DNA of 64,000 nt from Haloactinospora alba (lineage in GTDB: Bacteria > Actinomycetota > Actinomycetes > Streptosporangiales > Streptosporangiaceae): positions 2,155,501 to 2,219,500 of the forward strand of contig NZ_VFQC01000001.1 of the NCBI RefSeq assembly GCF_006717075.1, written 5' to 3'. Each line of letters begins with the position of its first letter. The first letter of the stretch is position 1. Both the position numbers and the translations under genes were made by a program. The notes under the pieces were generated by a model, which worked only from the letters and a program-made list of their open reading frames with translations, did not search any database and was not told the DNA's origin. Of this stretch, positions 51,266 to 60,460 are shown in pieces.

Positions 51266-53305
51266 GTGACACAACGCATCCTGCCGCACGGTTCATGGCC
51301 CTCCCCGATATCGGCCGACGACGTCGCCCACCGCAGCGGCGCGCCCAACTGGCCCGCGGCGCTCGGCGACGAGGTCTTCTGGACGGAGTCCCGACCCGCG
51401 GAGGGCGGGCGGGTCACCGTGTGCCGGAGACGGCTGAGGGAAGCCGGGGAGGCCGCGACGGTTCTGCCCTCCCCGTGGAACGTCCGCAGTCGGGTGCACG
51501 AGTACGGCGGTCAGCCCTACACCGCATTGCGCGGCGCGGAAGGGACGACGCTCGTCTTCAGCGAGTTCAGCGACCAACGGCTGTACCGCCACCCCCCGGA
51601 CTCCGACCGCTCCCCCGCGCCCCTCACCCCGGAGCCCGGGGTTCCCAGCGCCGTGCGGTACGTGGAACCCGTCGCCGGACCCGGCGGGGACGAGGTGTGG
51701 TGCCTGCGCGAGACCCGCACCGGCCCGGCACCCACTGACGTGGCACGGGCGCTCGTCGCCGTGCCGCTGGACGGGTCGGCGGCGCGGGACGCCGGCGCGG
51801 TGCGGGTGGTGGCCTCGGGGCCCCGCTTCCTCGCGTGTCCGCGCGTCTCCCCCGACGGTCGGCGCCTGTCCTGGATCGGCTGGGACCACCCGAACATGCC
51901 GTGGGACTCCACGTTCCTGTACGTCGCCGAGATCGCGGCGGACGGAACGGCGTCGGGGGTACGCACCCTCGCGGGCGGCGACGACGAGGCCGTGGTGCAG
52001 GCAGAGTGGTCCGGTGAGACCACGCTGTACTGCGTCACCGACCCCTCCGGCTGGTGGAACCCGCACCGGATCACCCTGCCTGAGCCGGAGGGCGGCACCG
52101 CCCCGAGCAGCGCCCCGCCGGAACCGGTGAACCTGGCCCGGCGGGAGGAGGAGTTCGGCGGCCCCCTGTGGCAGTTGGGCCAGCGGTGGCTGCTACCGCT
52201 GCGCGACGGCCGGCTCGCCACGCTGCACGGGCGGGGAGCGCTCTCGCTGGGGATCCTCGCGCCGGACACGGGAGACATCACGGACCTAGCGAGCCCGCAC
52301 ACCGAGTGGACGGCCAAACTCGCCGTCGCGGGCGCGGACGGCCGGACCCTCGTGGGGATCGCCGCCTCCCCCGACATCCCGGCCGAGGTGGTCGCCGTCT
52401 CCCTTTCCGACGGAACGTGGCAGCCGCTGAACAGGGCGTCCGGAGCGGCCGAGGACGACCCCCACCGCGCCTACTTCCCGAATCCGCGGGAACGGCGGTT
52501 CACCGGCCCGGACGGACGCGAGATCCACGCCAGTCTGTACCCGCCGCGCAACCCGGACGCGGCCGCGCCGCACGGGGAGCTCCCCCCGTACGTCGTCTGG
52601 GCCCACGGCGGTCCGACGGGCCGCTCGCCCATGGTGCACGACCGGGAGATCGCCTACTTCACCAGCCGCGGTCTGGGCGTCGTGGAGGTGAACTACGGCG
52701 GTTCCACCGGTTACGGCCGCGCCTACCGGGAGCGGCTCCGCGGGAACTGGGGGGTCGTCGACGTGCAGGACTGCGTGGCGGTGGCCCGGGAGCTGGGCGA
52801 GGAAGGCTCCGTGGACCCGCAGCGGCTGGCCATCCGAGGCGGCAGCGCCGGGGGGTGGACCACCGCCGCGGCGCTCGCCTTCACGTCGGTCTTCCAGTGC
52901 GGGACGATCCTGTGCCCGATCGTGGACCTGGTGGGATGGCGCACCGGCGAGACGCACGACTTCGAGTCGCAGTACCTGGAAACCCTGGTCGGCCCGTGGC
53001 CGCGGGAGAGGGAGCGCTACGAGCAGCGCTCGCCGGTGAACCACGCCGCCTCCGTCACAGCGCCCTTCGTCCTCCTCCAGGGGTTGGAGGACGAGATCTG
53101 TCCGCCCGTGCAGTGCGAACGGTTCCTCGCGGGCTTCGAGGGCCGCGACGTACCGCACGCCTACCTGACGTTCGCGGGTGAGCAGCACGGCTTCCGGAAG
53201 GCGGAGAGCGTCCGCGCGGCGGTGCAGGCCGAGCTCTCGCTGTACGCCCAGGTGTTCGGTTTCGAGACGGACGCGGCCGCGGTCGCGCTGCGGCCGCACG
53301 GATGA
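51266..53305 (+). CDS. S9 family prolyl oligopeptidase / acylaminoacyl peptidase
   Basis: 679 aa from GTG 51266 (AAGGAGCAAGG upstream). The N-terminal two-thirds is a beta-propeller (for example RVSPDGRRLSWIGWDHPNMPWD). The C-terminal alpha/beta hydrolase has the nucleophile in RGGSAGGWTT, Asp in GLEDEICPP and His in GEQHGF. The propeller limits access to short peptides. No signal peptide, so it acts in the cytoplasm. Its stop overlaps the S66 start (ATGA). Confidence 0.93.
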   Translation: MTQRILPHGSWPSPISADDVAHRSGAPNWPAALGDEVFWTESRPAEGGRVTVCRRRLREAGEAATVLPSPWNVRSRVHEYGGQPYTALRGAEGTTLVFSEFSDQRLYRHPPDSDRSPAPLTPEPGVPSAVRYVEPVAGPGGDEVWCLRETRTGPAPTDVARALVAVPLDGSAARDAGAVRVVASGPRFLACPRVSPDGRRLSWIGWDHPNMPWDSTFLYVAEIAADGTASGVRTLAGGDDEAVVQAEWSGETTLYCVTDPSGWWNPHRITLPEPEGGTAPSSAPPEPVNLARREEEFGGPLWQLGQRWLLPLRDGRLATLHGRGALSLGILAPDTGDITDLASPHTEWTAKLAVAGADGRTLVGIAASPDIPAEVVAVSLSDGTWQPLNRASGAAEDDPHRAYFPNPRERRFTGPDGREIHASLYPPRNPDAAAPHGELPPYVVWAHGGPTGRSPMVHDREIAYFTSRGLGVVEVNYGGSTGYGRAYRERLRGNWGVVDVQDCVAVARELGEEGSVDPQRLAIRGGSAGGWTTAAALAFTSVFQCGTILCPIVDLVGWRTGETHDFESQYLETLVGPWPRERERYEQRSPVNHAASVTAPFVLLQGLEDEICPPVQCERFLAGFEGRDVPHAYLTFAGEQHGFRKAESVRAAVQAELSLYAQVFGFETDAAAVALRPHG

Positions 53306-54234
53306 GCCCCGGCCTCACCCGGCCGCCGCGGTTGCGGCCCGGCGACCGGGTCTCCGTCGTGGCTCCGTGCAGCCCGGTGGCGCGCGACCAGCTCACCACG
53401 GCGCTGCGGACCCTGCGCTCGTGGGGGCTGGATCCGGTTCCCGCACCGCACCTGTGGGACCGTCATCCCGGCTTCCGCCACCTGGCGGGCGAGGACGCCA
53501 ACCGGGCGCGGGACCTGCGGGATGCCTGGCTGGACCCGGACACCTCAGCGGTGTTCTGCGCCCGCGGCGGCGACGGCGCGCACCGGGTCCTGGACCTGCT
53601 GGACTTCGACGCGCTGCGGCGGGGGCGGGTCAAACCCCTCGTCGGGTTCAGCGACGTGACAGCGTTGCACGAGGCGTTCGCCGTCGAGCTCGGAGCCGCC
53701 ACCCTGCACGGTCCGGTGCTGGCGAGCAGGTACTTCGCCGAGGACGCGGTCAGCGCGGAGGAACTGCGCGCCACCCTGTTCGACCCCCGGTCCCGGCAGC
53801 GGTTGACCTCACCGCGGGCGCGCCCCCTGTTCGGCGGAACCGCGCGCGGGGTCACGCTCGGCGGCAACCTGAGCCTCCTCAGCGACAGTGTCGCCGCCCC
53901 GCACAGCCGCCCCTCGGCAGCGGGCGGGCTGGTGCTTCTGGAGGACGTGGGTGAGGACGTCTCGCGGATCGACAGGATGGTCACCCACCTGCTGCGCAGC
54001 GGGTGGCTGCGGGACGCGGCCGGGGTTGTGCTGGGCTCGTGGACGGACTGCACCCCGGACCCGGAGGCGGTCCGGAGACTGATGCGGGAACGGCTGGCTC
54101 CGCTGGGTGTGCCGGTGGTGTGGGGACTGTGGTTCGGGCACTGCGGCGGGCAGCTCACCGTCCCGCTGGGGGTCGGCGCGACACTGGACGCGGACGCCGG
54201 CACGCTCACGCTGGACGAGCCCGCCCTGCGGTGA
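53302..54234 (+). CDS. S66 family LD-carboxypeptidase
   Basis: 310 aa. The catalytic Ser lies in LVGFSDVTALH, with Glu in LLEDVGED and His in WFGHCGGQLTVPLG, the S66 triad. ARGGDGAHRVL is the usual family segment. LD-carboxypeptidases remove the terminal D-Ala from L,D bonds of murein tetrapeptides during recycling; some S66 enzymes act on microcin-like peptides (MccF). The ATG overlaps the S9 stop, and a D-aminopeptidase lies upstream, which favours cell-wall peptide recycling. Confidence 0.92.
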   Translation: MSPGLTRPPRLRPGDRVSVVAPCSPVARDQLTTALRTLRSWGLDPVPAPHLWDRHPGFRHLAGEDANRARDLRDAWLDPDTSAVFCARGGDGAHRVLDLLDFDALRRGRVKPLVGFSDVTALHEAFAVELGAATLHGPVLASRYFAEDAVSAEELRATLFDPRSRQRLTSPRARPLFGGTARGVTLGGNLSLLSDSVAAPHSRPSAAGGLVLLEDVGEDVSRIDRMVTHLLRSGWLRDAAGVVLGSWTDCTPDPEAVRRLMRERLAPLGVPVVWGLWFGHCGGQLTVPLGVGATLDADAGTLTLDEPALR

Positions 54235-54236
54235 TC

Positions 54237-54989
54237 TCAGGGGCGCGGCTCGCCGAGGAAGGCGCGCAGCAGGACCTCGCTGCCCTCCAGGTGTTCGCCG
54301 ATGGCGGCGCGGGTGGCGTCCGGGTCCTGGGCGAGGATCGCCTCGACGATGGTGCGGTGCTGGACGTTGCTGTGTTCCAGGTTCCTGGCCAGCATCGGCA
54401 TCGCGTTCAGCAGCTCGTTGATCCGCATCCGGACGTCCGCCAGCGTCGTCGACAGCGAGGCCGAACCGGCGAGCTCGGCGATGGTGAGGTGGAAGTCGGT
54501 GTCGTGGCGGCGGTAGTCCTCCACGGCGGCCGCCTCCACCTCGGCGAGGCGTGTGTTCAACAGCTGGCGCTGTTCGCTGGTGAGGCCGGTCTCCGCCAGT
54601 CGGACCCCCGCGCCGACCTCGAGGACGCGGCGGAAGGCGAACAGGTCCTCCAGACCGCCGTCGAGGGTGTGCAGCACCCGCAGCGCCTCCTCGCGGCTGG
54701 GCCGGGGTGGCACGTAGGTGACGAAGGTGCCTCCGCCCCGGCCGCGGCGAGGCTCGACGTACCCGGCCTCCTGGAGTGCGCGGATGGCCTCGCGCAGCGT
54801 GATCCGGCTGATTCCGAGTCGGGCGGCGAGGTCGCGTTCGGCGGGGAAGCGCTCGCCGGGGACCACGACGCCCAGCTTGATGGCCGAGAGCAGCCGCTCC
54901 ACGGTCTCCTCGAACGCGTTCCCGCCGCGGACCGTGCGGAAAACGGCGCCGAACGCCGGGCCGACCTGTGGCTCCGCCCCGTCCTGCAT
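54237..54989 (-). CDS. FadR-subfamily GntR regulator of the amine-use cluster
   Basis: 250 aa from ATG 54989. GntR winged helix at about residues 25-90 (LGVVVPGERFPAERDLAARLG, ISRITLREAIRALQEAGYVE, RRGRGGGTFV). The FCD ligand domain follows, with RRVLEVGAGVRLAE, DTDFHLTIAELAGS and HRTIVEAILAQD; its Asp/His residues bind metal in relatives. It lies next to the permease and ligase genes on the same side, so it probably represses the cluster until an amine or its glutamylated form appears. Confidence 0.9.
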   Translation of the reverse strand: MQDGAEPQVGPAFGAVFRTVRGGNAFEETVERLLSAIKLGVVVPGERFPAERDLAARLGISRITLREAIRALQEAGYVEPRRGRGGGTFVTYVPPRPSREEALRVLHTLDGGLEDLFAFRRVLEVGAGVRLAETGLTSEQRQLLNTRLAEVEAAAVEDYRRHDTDFHLTIAELAGSASLSTTLADVRMRINELLNAMPMLARNLEHSNVQHRTIVEAILAQDPDATRAAIGEHLEGSEVLLRAFLGEPRP

Positions 54990-55176
54990 CGCGCCCTTTC
55001 CGACAGTTGCCGCTCCCGCCCCCACCCTAGGCCCTGTGGGACGGACGCTCGTCCCGCCGCGCGTCGCGCGGCGCCGCGCCGGCGGCGCAGCAGCCACCGG
55101 CCGTGCCGGCTCGGCGCTGGCCACGCCGCCCGCGACGAACAGCGTCCGCCGCACGGGGCCCGGAACCGCCCGGGGG

Positions 55177-56628
55177 TCAGCTGAGTTCGGACTCGGCGCG
55201 CTCGAGCATGGCGAACTCCTCCTCGGGGGCGTTGGCCACGAGCCGGTGCCGGGAGTAGGTCAGGAAGTAGACGAGGAACACGGCGAATATGGCCGCGGCG
55301 ATACCCGCGCCCACCATGTCGACGAAGAACGTCGCCGCCACCGCGCACAGCGCCAGTGCCAGCGCTGTTCCGGTGGTGAGGGTTCCTCCCGGTGTGCGGA
55401 AGGGGCGCCGCAGTTCCGGTTCGCGGCGGCGCAGCACGATGTGCGACACCATCATCAGGGCGTAGGAGACGGTGGCCCCGAACACCGCGATGTTGATCAG
55501 CTTGTCGCCGTTGCCCACGGCGGTGGCCAGCGCGAACCCGATGGTTCCCGGCACGATCAGGGCGAGGTAGGGGGTCTTGCGTTTTCCGGTGACCGAGAGC
55601 CACCGGGGCAGGTAGCCGGCGCGGGAGAGCGCGAACAGCTGCCGCGAGTAGGCGAAGATGATGGAGAAGAAGGAGGCGACGAGGCCTGCCAGGCCGACGT
55701 AGTTGACGATGTCGGCGATCAGGGGGTTGCCGCCGTAGGCCTCCCGCAGCGCCTCGGGCAGGGGGTTGTCCGAGCTGGCGAGCGCGCTCGCGCCCGCCCC
55801 GCCGGGTGCGAGTACCAGCATGCAGGCGGCCGTCACCAGCAGGACGCCCATACTCGCGATGATGCCGCGCGGCATGTCCCGGGCCGGGTTGCGTGCTTCC
55901 TCCGCGGCGAGGGGGACTCCCTCGACGGCGAGGAAGAACCAGATACCGAACACGAATGCGCTGAGCACCCCGGCGTACCCGAACGGGAGGAAGGCGCTGG
56001 CTCCCGCCGCGTCGGTGGGGGTGATGTCGACGAGGTTCCCCGGGTCGAACCGGGGGATCATGCCGACGGTGAACACCGCCAGGGCGAGCATGGCCACCCC
56101 GGTGATGACGAACATCAGTCGCAGCGCCTCACCGACGCCCCACACGTGGATGCCGACGAACACCGCGTAACAGGCGAGGTAGACCGGCCAGGCGTTGGTA
56201 ATCCCGAACAGCCCGAGCGCCTCGACGTAGCCGCCGATGAACACCGCGATCGCGGCCGGGGCGATGGAGTACTCGATGAGGATCGCCGTTCCGGTGGCGA
56301 ACCCGCCGATCGGCCCCATGGCGCGGCGGGCGAACCCGTATCCGGCGCCCGCCGTGGGGAGGGTGGAGGCCAGTTCGGCCAGACCGAGCACCATGAAGAG
56401 GTACATCGTGCCCATGAGGACGGTGGCGATGAGCAGCCCGCCCCAACCGCCCTCACCGATTCCGAAGTTCCACCCGGCGAAGTCCCCGGAGATGACGTAG
56501 GAGACGCCGAGCCCCGCGAGCAGCAGCCATCCCGCTGCTCCGCGTCTCAGCTGGCGGTTACGTAGGTACTCGTCGTCGACGTGCGCGTAGCCGGCACCGT
56601 GTGCATGCGTCGGCGGCCGCTGGGTCAT
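55177..56628 (-). CDS. APC family permease, ethanolamine permease (EAT) type
   Basis: 483 aa from ATG 56628 (GGGAG upstream). Twelve membrane helices. The LLLAGLGVSYVISGDFAGWNFG region and FFLAVEGVPLAAEEARNPARDMPRG (in part) are typical of EAT-type amino acid/ethanolamine permeases, as is FSIIFAYSRQLFALSRAG. Divergent from the GlnA4-like ligase gene, sharing a 233-bp control region. Likely imports the amine that the cluster degrades. Confidence 0.88.
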   Translation of the reverse strand: MTQRPPTHAHGAGYAHVDDEYLRNRQLRRGAAGWLLLAGLGVSYVISGDFAGWNFGIGEGGWGGLLIATVLMGTMYLFMVLGLAELASTLPTAGAGYGFARRAMGPIGGFATGTAILIEYSIAPAAIAVFIGGYVEALGLFGITNAWPVYLACYAVFVGIHVWGVGEALRLMFVITGVAMLALAVFTVGMIPRFDPGNLVDITPTDAAGASAFLPFGYAGVLSAFVFGIWFFLAVEGVPLAAEEARNPARDMPRGIIASMGVLLVTAACMLVLAPGGAGASALASSDNPLPEALREAYGGNPLIADIVNYVGLAGLVASFFSIIFAYSRQLFALSRAGYLPRWLSVTGKRKTPYLALIVPGTIGFALATAVGNGDKLINIAVFGATVSYALMMVSHIVLRRREPELRRPFRTPGGTLTTGTALALALCAVAATFFVDMVGAGIAAAIFAVFLVYFLTYSRHRLVANAPEEEFAMLERAESELS

Positions 56629-56708
56629 AGTGTGCGCTCCCCTCACGCTGGGTGGTGCTGGGGACCGTCCCCCGCCCCTATCCCGCCGGTTCCGGAAGGC
56701 CGCGAACC

Positions 56709-56836
56709 GAAAGGTATAAGGTCGGTCCTTTCTGTGATTTGAGCGATCATGCGCCGGGCACAGCGCAGCTGTCAAGGGAGGTTGCACCCCATTGACACTC
56801 CGCTGGGGAGCTGCTTCCATGCAACAAATGGTTTGC
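56709..56836. promoter_or_regulatory. Divergent control region of the amine-use cluster
   Basis: Candidate sites: GAAAGG-n12-CCTTTC (56709-56732), a TTGACA at 56792-56797 for the ligase gene, and the imperfect palindrome GCAACAAATGGTTTGC (56821-56836) just downstream of where transcription should begin. The last is the best candidate operator for the FadR-type regulator. Confidence 0.45.
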
Positions 56837-56861
56837 TTCTGAGCCTTAAGGAGGCTCCAGG

Positions 56862-58226
56862 GTGCACGCGAACGACAACGGCCACCCCCTCGCCCTGGGC
56901 GAGCTGCGCGCCGCCATCGAATCCGGCGAGATCGACACGGTCCTGGTGGCCTTCACCGACATGCAAGGACGACTGCAGGGGAAACGGCTCTCCGGACGCT
57001 TCTTCCTCGAGGACGTACTCGAACACGGCACCGACGGGTGCGACTACCTGCTCGCCGTCGACGTCGAGATGAACACCGTCGGCGGCTACGCCATGTCCTC
57101 CTGGGAGACGGGCTACGGCGACTTCGTCATGCGTCCCGACCTCGCCACCCTGCGCCGCACACCATGGCAGCCCGGACAGGTCATGGTCACCGCAGACCTC
57201 ACCTGGCACGACGGCTCTCCCGTCGCTCCCTCGCCCCGGCAGGTCCTCAAGGCCCAGACCGACCGGCTCACCGAGCGGGGCTGGCGGGCCATGGTGGGCA
57301 CCGAACTGGAGTTCCTCGTCTACCGCGACTCCTACGAGGACGCCTGGGACCGCGGCTACCGGAACCTCACCCCGGCCAACCGCTACAACGTCGACTACTC
57401 CGTGCTGGGCGGCGCCCGCGTGGAACCACTGCTGCGGCGCGTCCGCAACGAGATGGACGGGGCCGGGCTGTACGTCGAGTCGGCGAAGGGCGAGTGCAAC
57501 CCGGGACAGCACGAGATCGCGTTCCGGTTCGACGAGGCCGTCGCCACCTGCGACCAGCACTCCATCTACAAGAACGCGGCCAAGGAGATCGCCGCCCAGG
57601 AGGGCATGGCCATCACGTTCATGGCCAAACCCAACGAACGCGAGGGCAACTCCTGCCACATCCACATCTCCCTGCGGGGCGCCGACGGCACACCCGTCCT
57701 CGCTGACAGCGACGGACTCTCCGCCGCGGGCCGGCACTTCCTCGCAGGCCAGGTCGCCGCGCTGCGCGAACTCACCCTGCTGCTGGCGCCCAACATCAAC
57801 TCCTACAAGCGCTACGTCCCCGGAAGCTTCGCCCCCACCACGGCGGCGTGGGGACGGGACAACCGCACCTGCGCCCTGCGCCTCGTCGGCCACGGCCCCA
57901 GCCTGCGGGTGGAGAACCGCGTCCCCGGCGGGGACGTCAACCCCTACCTGGCGACAGCCGCTCTCATCGCGGCCGGGCTCGACGGGATCGACCGGGAGCT
58001 GGAGCCGGGAGAGCCCTGCGACGGCAACGCCTACGCGGGGGAGGCGCCGAACGTTCCCGGGACGCTGCGCGAGGCCCTGGAGCTGTGGGAGAAGAGCGAA
58101 CTCGCCCGCACCGCCCTGGGCGACGAGGTCGTCGACCACTACGCCAACTACGCGCGGGTGGAGCTGGCCGCGTTCGACTCCGCGGTGACCGACTGGGAGA
58201 TGTACCGCTGTTTCGAGCGGTTGTGA
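56862..58226 (+). CDS. glnA4: GS-like gamma-glutamylamide ligase (GlnA4/PuuA-like)
   Basis: 454 aa from GTG 56862 with AAGGAGG 8 bp upstream. A glutamine-synthetase fold with altered motifs: GTELEFLVY, SAKGECNPGQHEIAFR, NSCHIHIS, NNRTCALRL-like (DNRTCALRLVG) and VENRVPGGDVNPYL. The adenylylation loop is absent. Such enzymes join glutamate to an amine rather than to ammonia. In S. coelicolor GlnA4 makes gamma-glutamylethanolamide. The neighbouring permease, dehydrogenases and hydrolase form a matching pathway. The amine substrate is inferred from context. Confidence 0.85.
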   Translation: MHANDNGHPLALGELRAAIESGEIDTVLVAFTDMQGRLQGKRLSGRFFLEDVLEHGTDGCDYLLAVDVEMNTVGGYAMSSWETGYGDFVMRPDLATLRRTPWQPGQVMVTADLTWHDGSPVAPSPRQVLKAQTDRLTERGWRAMVGTELEFLVYRDSYEDAWDRGYRNLTPANRYNVDYSVLGGARVEPLLRRVRNEMDGAGLYVESAKGECNPGQHEIAFRFDEAVATCDQHSIYKNAAKEIAAQEGMAITFMAKPNEREGNSCHIHISLRGADGTPVLADSDGLSAAGRHFLAGQVAALRELTLLLAPNINSYKRYVPGSFAPTTAAWGRDNRTCALRLVGHGPSLRVENRVPGGDVNPYLATAALIAAGLDGIDRELEPGEPCDGNAYAGEAPNVPGTLREALELWEKSELARTALGDEVVDHYANYARVELAAFDSAVTDWEMYRCFERL

Positions 58227-58253
58227 GGACGGCGGAAGAAAAGGAGCACCACA

Positions 58254-59627
58254 GTGACAGAGCCCTCGTCGATCGAGGTGATCGACCCGGCCACCAACGA
58301 GACGGTCACCACCGTCGCCCTCGCCTCGGCGGAGGAGACCGACGCGGCGGTGGCGCGGGCGCGGGCCGCGCAACCGGCGTGGAGCGCGCGACCTCCCGGG
58401 GAGCGGGCCGCCCTGCTGCGCGCGTTCGCCGCCGAGATCGACACGCACCTCGACGAGCTCGCCGAGCTGGAAGTGCGCAACGCCGGCCACCCGATCACCC
58501 AGGCCCGCGCCGAGGCCGCCCAGGCGCGGGACGTCCTCGCCTATTTCGCCGGCGCTCCGGAACGCAACTCCGGAAAGCAGATCCCCACCCCGGGAGGATG
58601 GAGCGTCACCTTCGCCGAACCGCTCGGCGTGGTGGGGGTGATCGTGCCGTGGAACTTCCCGATGCCGATCCTCACGTGGGGCGCGGCCCCCGCGCTGGCG
58701 GCGGGCAACACCGTGGTGGTCAAACCGGCCGAGCTGACACCGCTCACCGCCGTGCGGCTCGGGGAGCTGGCGCGGGCGGCGGGCCTCCCCGAGGGGGTGC
58801 TGCAGGTGGTTCCGGGCACGGGCGCCGTGGCGGGCGAACGCCTGGTGCGCCACCCGGACGTCGCCAAGATCGCGTTCACCGGCTCCACCAGCGTGGGTAA
58901 ACGCATCATGGCGGCGTGCGCCGAGGACATGAAGCGCGTCACGCTGGAGCTCGGCGGCAAGAGCGCCAACATCGTCTTCGCCGACGCCGACCTGGAACGG
59001 GCGGCGGCCGCCGCCCCCTACGGCGTGTTCGACAACGCCGGCCAGGACTGCTGCGCGCGGTCACGGCTCCTGGTGCAGCGCTCCGTGTTCGACAGGTTCA
59101 TGGAACTGATGGAACCAGCGGTCGCCGGCGTGGCCGTGGGGGACCCGTGGAACACGGGCACCGAGATGGGGCCCCTGATCTCGGCGGCCCACCGCGACCG
59201 GGTCGCCTCCTACGTCCCCGACGGCGCCCCGGTCGCGATGCGGGGCTCCGTGCCCGACGGCCCCGGCTTCTGGTTCCCGCCCACCGTGCTGGCCCCGGTG
59301 TCCCCCGCCGATCCCGCGGTGACCGACGAGATCTTCGGTCCCGTGGTGGCGGTACTGCCGTTCGACACCGAGGAGGAGGCCGTCCGGATCGCCAACACCA
59401 CCGACACCGGCCTCTCCGGATCCATCTGGACCCGGGACGTCGGTCGGGCGCTGCGGGTGTCCCGCGGTGTCGCGGCCGGAAACCTCTCCGTCAACTCGCA
59501 CTCCGCCGTCCGGCACTGGACCCCGTTCGGCGGGGTCAAGCAGTCCGGCATCGGCCGGGAGCTCGGACCCGACGCGCTGGACGCGTTCACCGAGACCAAA
59601 ACGGTGTTCGTCGCCGACGACACCTGA
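58254..59627 (+). CDS. Aldehyde dehydrogenase of the glutamylated-amine pathway
   Basis: 457 aa from GTG 58254. Aldehyde dehydrogenase motifs: VIVPWNFPMPI, the NAD site FTGSTSVGKRI, the general base Glu in LELGGKSANIV, the nucleophile Cys in NAGQDCCARSR and EIFGPVVAVLPF. PuuC-like by context: it would oxidise a gamma-glutamylamino aldehyde to the acid. 27 bp after the ligase gene, with an SDR gene 36 bp downstream. Confidence 0.92.
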   Translation: MTEPSSIEVIDPATNETVTTVALASAEETDAAVARARAAQPAWSARPPGERAALLRAFAAEIDTHLDELAELEVRNAGHPITQARAEAAQARDVLAYFAGAPERNSGKQIPTPGGWSVTFAEPLGVVGVIVPWNFPMPILTWGAAPALAAGNTVVVKPAELTPLTAVRLGELARAAGLPEGVLQVVPGTGAVAGERLVRHPDVAKIAFTGSTSVGKRIMAACAEDMKRVTLELGGKSANIVFADADLERAAAAAPYGVFDNAGQDCCARSRLLVQRSVFDRFMELMEPAVAGVAVGDPWNTGTEMGPLISAAHRDRVASYVPDGAPVAMRGSVPDGPGFWFPPTVLAPVSPADPAVTDEIFGPVVAVLPFDTEEEAVRIANTTDTGLSGSIWTRDVGRALRVSRGVAAGNLSVNSHSAVRHWTPFGGVKQSGIGRELGPDALDAFTETKTVFVADDT

Positions 59628-59663
59628 CCCGTCATCAACCACGACCAGGGGAGCACTGAGAGA

Positions 59664-60428
59664 ATGCAACGTTTCGCGCAGCGTGTCGCCGTCATCACCG
59701 GCGCGGGCGGCGGGATCGGCAGGGCGACCGCACTGCGGATGGCGAGCGAGGGGGCCCGCGTGGTCGCCGTCGACGCCGACCACGCAGCGGGCAAACAGAC
59801 CGCCGAGGAGGCCGGGGGGCTGTTCGTCCCCGCCGACGTCACGGACGGCGAGGACGTCCGGCAGGCGTTCGCCACCGCCAGGGACACCTACGGCAGTGTC
59901 GACGTCGCGTTCAACAACGCGGGCATCTCCCCCTCGGAGGACGCCTCCATCCTGGACACGGACCTGGAAACCTGGAAACGGGTGCAGGAGACCAACCTGA
60001 CCTCGGTGTACCTGTGCTGCCAGCACGCGTTGGAGCACATGCGGACCCAGGGGCGCGGTGCGATCGTCAACACCGCCTCCTTCGTCGCCACCATGGGCGC
60101 GGCCACGTCCCAGATCTCCTACACCGCGAGCAAGGGCGGGGTCCTGTCCCTCAGCCGGGAGCTGGGCGTGCAGTTCGCCCGCGAGGGCATCCGGGTGAAC
60201 GCGCTGTCCCCCGGGCCGGTGAACACGCCGCTGCTGCAGGAGCTGTTCGCCAACGACCCGGAACTCGCCCAGCGGCGCCTGGTACACGTACCGTTCGGCC
60301 GGTTCGCCGAACCGGAGGAGATCGCCGCCGCCACCGCGTTCCTGGCCAGCGACGACGCGTCGTTCATCACCGCCGCCAACTTCGTCGTGGACGGCGGTAT
60401 CTCCGGCGCCTACGTGACGCCGCTGTGA
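59664..60428 (+). CDS. SDR family dehydrogenase of the cluster
   Basis: 254 aa. Classical SDR: TGAGGGIG nucleotide loop near residue 13, NNAG (FNNAGISP), catalytic Ser in NTASFVATMG, and YTASKGG (Y-x3-K). ADVTD and VDAD suggest NAD preference. In the pathway it could oxidise the hydroxyl of a glutamylated amino alcohol to the aldehyde, the step before the aldehyde dehydrogenase. Amine oxidases such as PuuB are absent. Confidence 0.92.
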   Translation: MQRFAQRVAVITGAGGGIGRATALRMASEGARVVAVDADHAAGKQTAEEAGGLFVPADVTDGEDVRQAFATARDTYGSVDVAFNNAGISPSEDASILDTDLETWKRVQETNLTSVYLCCQHALEHMRTQGRGAIVNTASFVATMGAATSQISYTASKGGVLSLSRELGVQFAREGIRVNALSPGPVNTPLLQELFANDPELAQRRLVHVPFGRFAEPEEIAAATAFLASDDASFITAANFVVDGGISGAYVTPL

Positions 60429-60460
60429 GCGGGAACCGCCCCACGGAAGGAGAAACCGAC

